From Pseudomonas costantinii (GTDB lineage Bacteria > Pseudomonadota > Gammaproteobacteria > Pseudomonadales > Pseudomonadaceae), in assembly GCF_001870435.1 (NCBI RefSeq), contig NZ_MDDR01000039.1, forward strand, positions 186,001-250,000: a DNA stretch of 64,000 nt. The letters run 5' to 3'. Made by a program: the position numbers and the translations under genes. Positions 59,619-64,000 of this stretch are shown here, in pieces (the first letter of the stretch is position 1; the number at the start of each line of letters is the position of its first letter). The notes below the pieces were generated by a model. The model saw only the letters and a list, made by a program, of their open reading frames with translations. It made no database searches and was not told the DNA's origin.

Positions 59619-61516
59619 CCTTGCGTCGTCGTTGGGACATCAACACTCGCACCCAGCTCATAACCCTGGGCCCGGCGCTGTTGCTGACCATGCTGTTGAT
59701 CAGCTTCTTTACCTTCGTGCGTATTCAGGACTTGCGCCAGGAACTGGACCATACCGGCCAACTGATCGCCAACCAACTGGCCCCCGCCACCGAATACGGA
59801 GTGATTTCCGGCAACAACGACGTACTCGACAGCCTGCTACGTGCGACCCTGGCCACGCCCCACGTGCGTTTCCTGGAAATTCAGGACAGCGCCGAAAATA
59901 TCCTGGTGTACGTCGAACAGCCGTCGGAAAAGCATGATCGCTCGCTGTCGGTGAAAGTGTTCCAGGCGCCGATCCGCCTGCAACATATCCAGTTGGGCAA
60001 TGATTTTTTCCAGGATAACCTCAACGAACCCAAGGCCCCCCGCGCGGACTACTTGGGTCGAGTGATCGTCGGCATGTCCAACGATGCGTTCAGCCAACGC
60101 CAGCAAGAGATCCTGTTCAAGGCCGGTATCCTGGCACTGTTCGCTCTATTGTTTACCTTCCTGCTGGCACGGCGCCTGGCGGCGAGCCTGTCGCAGCCGA
60201 TCAGCGCCATGGGCCATGCGGTCAAGGCCATCCAGCAAGGTGACTACAAGACGCCGCTGCCGATTGTCGATGACTCGGAGCTGGGCGACCTGTCACGGCA
60301 TATCAACAACCTGGCAGAGGGTCTGAACCAAGCCAGCCGCGAACAGCACCAGGCTATGGCTCAGTTGATCCAGACCCGCGAAGAAGCCGAACGGGCGAAC
60401 AATGCCAAGTCGGACTTCCTGGCAATGATGAGCCACGAACTGCGCACGCCAATGAACGGCGTGCTGGGCATGCTGCAATTGCTGGAAACCACCGAGATGA
60501 CCGAGGAGCAGACCGAGTACGCGGCGCTGGCCTCCGAATCCACCGAGCATTTGCTCAAAGTGATCAACGACATCCTCGACTTCTCGCGCATCGAACGCGC
60601 TGCGCTGGAACTGGAACATATTTCATTCAACCTGGCGGACTTGATCAGCAGTTGCGCCCAGGCTTTCCAGCACAGCGCCCAGCAACGTGGACTGGCGCTG
60701 GAACTGCCGATTCCAGTCGGCATGGATTGCCTGCGAGTAAAGGGCGACCCGACGCGTATCCGACAGATCCTGGTGAACCTGATCGGCAACGCGTTGAAAT
60801 TCACCGAGCAGGGCACCGTCACCGTCGAACCTCATTGGCAAACCCTTGATCATGAACTGGTGTGGTTCACCTGCACCGTGCGCGACAGCGGCATCGGCAT
60901 TTCCGCCGAGCGCCTGGAATTGATGTTCGATGCGTTCCAGCAGGCCGATAGTTCCATTTCGAGACGTTACGGCGGCACCGGCCTGGGCCTGCCCATCGCC
61001 CGTACGTTGGCCGAACGCATGGGCGGCACGCTGCGCGCCCAGAGCGAAGAAGGCCGCGGGTCGGTATTTACCCTGGAAATCCCCTTGGCTATCGACCAGC
61101 AAAGCCTGCCGGCGATTGCCCCGGACGCCGGAGGTAAAACCGGGGCCGGCGATGGCCGCCATGTATTGCTGGTGGAGGACAACCCAGTCAACCGCACCGT
61201 GGTCGAAGCCATGCTGCGCAGCCTGGGCTTCGAGGTGAGCCTGGCCACTGATGGCGCCGAGGCGATCCGCAGTGCCGAGAGCCTGATTTTCACCGCGATC
61301 CTGATGGACTGTCGCTTACCGTTGGTCGACGGCTACGAAGCCACGAGGCAGATTCGCCAATTGCCCGGTTGCGCCGATCTGCCGATCATCGCCCTGACCG
61401 CCAACGCGTTGCAGGGGGATCGCGAAGCGTGCCTGGCGGCCGGAATGAACGATTACCTGGCCAAGCCGTTCAAACGCACGGATTTGCAGCAAATCCTGCA
61501 GCGCTGGGTGCAATAG
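59615..61516 (+). CDS. Hybrid sensor histidine kinase with BarA-like sensor domain
   Basis: This 633-residue inner-membrane kinase has helix 1 (about 15-37), a periplasmic domain (about 38-168) with BarA-like ELDHTGQLIANQLAPATEYG, helix 2 (168-188), HAMP, the phospho-accepting H274 (SHELRTPMNGVLG), an ATPase domain (LVNLIGNALKFT, DSGIGIS, GGTGLGLPIA) and a receiver with D565 (ILMDCRLPLVDG). There is no Hpt domain, so it needs a separate phosphotransfer protein. Position before fabA-fabB matches P. aeruginosa PA1611, a kinase known to act with RetS and HptB, which I infer from memory of that gene order. Confidence 0.87.
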   Translation: MTLRRRWDINTRTQLITLGPALLLTMLLISFFTFVRIQDLRQELDHTGQLIANQLAPATEYGVISGNNDVLDSLLRATLATPHVRFLEIQDSAENILVYVEQPSEKHDRSLSVKVFQAPIRLQHIQLGNDFFQDNLNEPKAPRADYLGRVIVGMSNDAFSQRQQEILFKAGILALFALLFTFLLARRLAASLSQPISAMGHAVKAIQQGDYKTPLPIVDDSELGDLSRHINNLAEGLNQASREQHQAMAQLIQTREEAERANNAKSDFLAMMSHELRTPMNGVLGMLQLLETTEMTEEQTEYAALASESTEHLLKVINDILDFSRIERAALELEHISFNLADLISSCAQAFQHSAQQRGLALELPIPVGMDCLRVKGDPTRIRQILVNLIGNALKFTEQGTVTVEPHWQTLDHELVWFTCTVRDSGIGISAERLELMFDAFQQADSSISRRYGGTGLGLPIARTLAERMGGTLRAQSEEGRGSVFTLEIPLAIDQQSLPAIAPDAGGKTGAGDGRHVLLVEDNPVNRTVVEAMLRSLGFEVSLATDGAEAIRSAESLIFTAILMDCRLPLVDGYEATRQIRQLPGCADLPIIALTANALQGDREACLAAGMNDYLAKPFKRTDLQQILQRWVQ

Positions 61517-61614
61517 CGCGGCGCCATCAACCAACTGCGACTGGCGTGAAAGACGAAAGTGCGGCAGTCTTAGGCACCCGAACGGACCCATAAACAGGCC
61601 CGGTTTAAAATTTC

Positions 61615-61632
61615 AGTGAACAAGTGTACATT
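61615..61632. promoter_or_regulatory. Candidate DesT/FabR-type operator upstream of fabA
   Basis: AGTGAACA, two bases, TGTACATT forms an imperfect 18-base palindrome (6 of 8 arm positions complementary), similar to the AGTGAAC-type sites for TetR-family control of unsaturated fatty acid genes in Pseudomonas. It lies 133 bases upstream of the fabA start. Confidence 0.45.
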
Positions 61633-61765
61633 CAGTGCCTTGACGCTGTGACTTTCACTACAACGCAATAGTCTATGTGTAGGCTGCCGACATGAGGCAT
61701 GAACGCTTCATTCGGTTCGGGAAGATTTACCCTACCCTGCCGCATGGGATTATTGAGGAGCTCGC

Positions 61766-62281
61766 ATGACCAAACAAAACGCCTTTACTCGGGAAGACCT
61801 GCTGCGCTGCAGTCGCGGTGAGCTGTTCGGCCCAGGTAACGCGCAACTGCCCGCCCCGAACATGCTGATGGTGGATCGCATCACCCATATCAGCGAAGAG
61901 GGTGGCAAGTACGGCAAAGGTGAATTGGTCGCCGAGCTGGATATCACTCCGGACCTCTGGTTCTTCGCCTGCCATTTCGAAGGTGATCCGGTAATGCCAG
62001 GTTGCCTGGGCCTCGACGCCATGTGGCAACTGGTCGGTTTCTACCTGGGCTGGCAAGGCCTGCCGGGCCGCGGTCGCGCCCTGGGTTCGGGCGAAGTGAA
62101 GTTCTTTGGCCAGGTCCTGCCGACCGCCAAGAAAGTCACCTACAACATTCAAATCAAGCGCGTCCTCAAGGGCAAGCTGAACCTGGCTATTGCCGATGGT
62201 TCGGTGTCTGTCGACGGTCGCGAGATCTATACTGCCGAAGGCCTTCGGGTCGGCGTATTCACTTCCACTGACAACTTTTAA
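61766..62281 (+). CDS. fabA: 3-hydroxydecanoyl-ACP dehydratase/isomerase
   Basis: This is a 171-residue hotdog-fold enzyme of standard FabA length. Catalytic H70 (FACHFEGDPVMPG) and D84 (GLDAMW) are present. It dehydrates 3-hydroxydecanoyl-ACP and isomerises the product to the cis-3 isomer, beginning unsaturated fatty acid synthesis. It precedes fabB by 11 bases, the normal fabAB operon. GAGGAGCTC lies before the ATG, and a palindrome upstream suggests feedback by fatty acids. Confidence 0.97.
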   Translation: MTKQNAFTREDLLRCSRGELFGPGNAQLPAPNMLMVDRITHISEEGGKYGKGELVAELDITPDLWFFACHFEGDPVMPGCLGLDAMWQLVGFYLGWQGLPGRGRALGSGEVKFFGQVLPTAKKVTYNIQIKRVLKGKLNLAIADGSVSVDGREIYTAEGLRVGVFTSTDNF

Positions 62282-62292
62282 GGGTTATCCGC

Positions 62293-63513
62293 ATGCGCCG
62301 CGTCGTTATCACTGGTCTGGGCATTGTTTCTTGCCTGGGCAATGACAAAGAGACCGTCACCGCTAACCTGCGTGCAAGTCGCCCTGGCATCCGCTTCAAC
62401 CCGGAATATGCCGAAATGGGTCTGCGTAGCCAGGTTTCCGGCTCCATCGACCTGCCCCTCGAAGAACTGATTGATCGCAAGATCTACCGCTTCGTCGGCC
62501 ACGCAGCCGCCTACGCCTACCTGGCCATGAAAGACGCAATCGCCGACTCCGGCCTGAGCGAAGACCAGGTATCGAACGTACGTACCGGCCTGATCGCCGG
62601 CTCCGGCGGCGCATCGACCCTCAACCAAATGGAAGCGCTGGACATCCTGCGCGAAAAAGGCGTGAAACGCGTTGGCCCGTACCGTGTAACGCGGACCATG
62701 GGCAGCACCGTTTCCGCCTGCCTGGCCACGCCATTCCAGATCAAGGGCGTGAACTACTCGATCTCCTCCGCATGCGCCACCAGTGCTCACTGCATCGGTA
62801 CTGCCGTTGAGCAGATCCAACTGGGCAAGCAGGACATCGTATTCGCCGGCGGCGGTGAAGAAGAGCATTGGAGCCAGTCGTTCCTGTTCGACGCCATGGG
62901 CGCCCTGTCCACTCAATACAATGAAACCCCGGAAAAGGCCTCCCGCGCCTACGACGCCAAGCGTGACGGTTTCGTCATCGCCGGCGGTGGCGGCATGGTG
63001 GTGGTCGAAGAGCTGGAACACGCTCTGGCCCGTGGCGCCAAGATCTACGCGGAAATCGTCGGCTACGGTGCGACTTCCGACGGCTACGACATGGTTGCGC
63101 CAAGCGGTGAAGGCGCCATCCGTTGCATGCAGATGGCAATGTCCACCGTTGATACCCCAATCGACTACCTGAACACCCACGGCACTTCGACTCCGGTCGG
63201 CGACGCCAAGGAAATGGAAGGTGTGCGTGCGGTATTCGGCGACAAGGCTCCGGCCATCAGCTCCACCAAGAGCCTGTCCGGTCACTCCCTGGGCGCCGCC
63301 GGCGTTCACGAAGCGATCTACTGCCTGCTGATGATGGAAGGCAACTTCATGGCTGGTTCGGCCAACATCGAAGAGATCGACCCGGCCGTCGCCGATATGC
63401 CGATCCTGACCAAGACCGTTGAAAACGCAAAAATCGACACTGTGATGAGCAACAGCTTCGGCTTCGGCGGCACTAACGCTACCCTGGTACTGAAACGCTG
63501 GCAGGGTAAGTAA
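62293..63513 (+). CDS. fabB: 3-oxoacyl-ACP synthase I
   Basis: This 406-residue elongating condensing enzyme has the nucleophile C161 (SISSACATSAH) and the two histidines in NTHGTSTP and SLSGHSLGAAGVHE, with the GFGGTNATLVL end. It extends the cis-3-decenoyl-ACP made by FabA. It is the second gene of the fabAB operon and is followed by an intrinsic terminator. The gene shows strongly biased, optimal-looking codons, as expected for a highly expressed housekeeping gene. Confidence 0.97.
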   Translation: MRRVVITGLGIVSCLGNDKETVTANLRASRPGIRFNPEYAEMGLRSQVSGSIDLPLEELIDRKIYRFVGHAAAYAYLAMKDAIADSGLSEDQVSNVRTGLIAGSGGASTLNQMEALDILREKGVKRVGPYRVTRTMGSTVSACLATPFQIKGVNYSISSACATSAHCIGTAVEQIQLGKQDIVFAGGGEEEHWSQSFLFDAMGALSTQYNETPEKASRAYDAKRDGFVIAGGGGMVVVEELEHALARGAKIYAEIVGYGATSDGYDMVAPSGEGAIRCMQMAMSTVDTPIDYLNTHGTSTPVGDAKEMEGVRAVFGDKAPAISSTKSLSGHSLGAAGVHEAIYCLLMMEGNFMAGSANIEEIDPAVADMPILTKTVENAKIDTVMSNSFGFGGTNATLVLKRWQGK

Positions 63514-63530
63514 GCCCTGTAGCTTGATCC

Positions 63531-63565
63531 AATAAAAAGCCCCGACTGGTTCGGGGCTTTTTATT
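63531..63565 (+). terminator. Rho-independent terminator after fabB
   Basis: AAAAAGCCCCGA and TCGGGGCTTTTT form a long stem around CTGGT, followed by T-rich sequence, 17 bases past the fabB stop. The symmetric A and T runs make it likely to work in both directions. Confidence 0.9.
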
Positions 63566-63595
63566 GGGTGACTGATTTGAGACCGCGCCGCCTGC

Positions 63596-63618
63596 TTCGC
63601 GAGCAAGCCCGCGAAGGG
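63596..63618. repeat. REP element
   Basis: TTCGCGAGCAAGCCCGCGAA is a well-preserved copy of the Pseudomonas REP core in the 126-base gap between fabB and the chemoreceptor gene. No inverted partner is seen within the gap, so this is a single REP. Confidence 0.7.
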
Positions 63619-63639
63619 GTCAACTGGGCGCTAAAAGCC

Positions 63640-64000
63640 CTACACCGAAAACCGCGCCACCATCGTATTCAGGTCCACCGCCAACCGCGACAACTCCTGG
63701 CTCGCCGCACTGGTCTGATTCGCCCCGGTCGACGTCTGATGCGCCAGGTCGCGGATATTCATCAGGTTGCGATCCACTTCCCGCGCCACTGCGGCCTGCT
63801 GTTCCGACGCGCTGGCAATCACCAGGTTTCGCTCATTGATCAGGGTAAATGCCGACGCAATCTCCTCCAGCGCGGTACCTGCCGACTTGGCGATATCCAA
63901 GGTGGACCGTGCTCGGATGTTGCTCTGCTGCATCGAACTGACCGCCTGATCCGTCCCCTGCTGAATCCCAGTGATCATTTGTTCGATTTCCTGGGTCGAC
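63640..64000 (-). CDS. Methyl-accepting chemotaxis protein, C-terminal part (partial)
   Basis: The minus-strand frame is open to the window end, so the N-terminal sensor and most of the signalling hairpin lie outside. The visible 120 residues are the last part of the coiled coil of a methyl-accepting chemotaxis protein: EIASAFTLINERNLVIASASEQQAAVAREVDRNLMNIRDLAHQ followed by SQELSRLAVDLNTMVARFSV, which ends at the stop codon. There is no C-terminal pentapeptide for CheR. It is transcribed toward fabB, with a REP between. Confidence 0.9.
   Translation of the reverse strand, partial: STQEIEQMITGIQQGTDQAVSSMQQSNIRARSTLDIAKSAGTALEEIASAFTLINERNLVIASASEQQAAVAREVDRNLMNIRDLAHQTSTGANQTSAASQELSRLAVDLNTMVARFSV

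Noticed and set aside
62278..63606. Antisense open frame of 442 codons opposite fabB
   Set aside because: It covers a housekeeping gene with strong codon bias on the other strand. The length follows from that bias.

Overview
The window reads as a chromosomal segment of a Pseudomonas of the P. fluorescens group. The signs are dense, G+C-rich coding on both strands, REP-type intergenic repeats, and two gene orders I recall from P. aeruginosa: fumC / DUF2059 / bolA / trhO / DsbA-like / ABC exporter / rbdA-like, and acyl-CoA ligase / sixA / gpsA / ... / hybrid kinase / fabA / fabB. It holds about 57 protein genes, one tRNA-Asn, and no rRNA, phage, intact insertion sequence or CRISPR array.

Bases 1-27,300 are mostly accessory metabolism in small regulator-plus-enzyme or regulator-plus-transporter modules. 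They comprise a MocR-type gene end and a panB paralogue; a LysR-controlled DoxX / quinone oxidoreductase / pirin set; a LysR / VOC / pxpB / pxpC / MHS-transporter run without pxpA; a MarR / membrane protein / MFS exporter operon; an RcnR-like regulator with a DmeF-type Co/Ni exporter behind two G-tract palindromes; a secreted nuclease; TetR modules next to a DUF4442 hotdog protein and an MFS exporter; and a GntR / ACS transporter / DUF1932 dehydrogenase / RraA-fold aldolase unit. A hydroxyacid dehydrogenase, a decayed MocR-like fragment, a diguanylate cyclase and a truncated ParA start lie beside tRNA-Asn, which looks like the scar of an old island. A LysR / lldD pair follows.

Bases 27,600-46,500 carry c-di-GMP and housekeeping genes: a GGDEF cyclase, a TenA-like protein, an RbdA-like GGDEF-EAL protein, an ABC exporter, a DsbA-like protein, trhO, bolA, DUF2059, fumC and an EamA transporter. 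Next come a 0.85-kb nested inverted repeat with a REP pair in its loop, then a thiolase, polyphosphate:AMP phosphotransferase, mnmC, YheU, a divergent CsrA/RsmA paralogue and pyrF.

Bases 46,600-64,000 hold an OmpR-type two-component pair, an AI-2E family permease, a minus-strand run (gpsA, DUF4389, sixA, acyl-CoA ligase, thioesterase, two alpha/beta hydrolases, DUF4892) and a plus-strand run. The plus-strand run is a TonB-dependent receptor, a PF04392-type periplasmic binding protein and a BarA-like hybrid kinase, tightly coupled, followed by fabA-fabB. A chemoreceptor is cut by the window end.

The strongest candidates for something under-described are the receptor / binding-protein / hybrid-kinase operon, the divergent CsrA paralogue, the operator architecture of the dmeR-like/dmeF operon, the large nested palindrome and the ParA remnant at tRNA-Asn. 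Nothing here is clearly a wholly new system.
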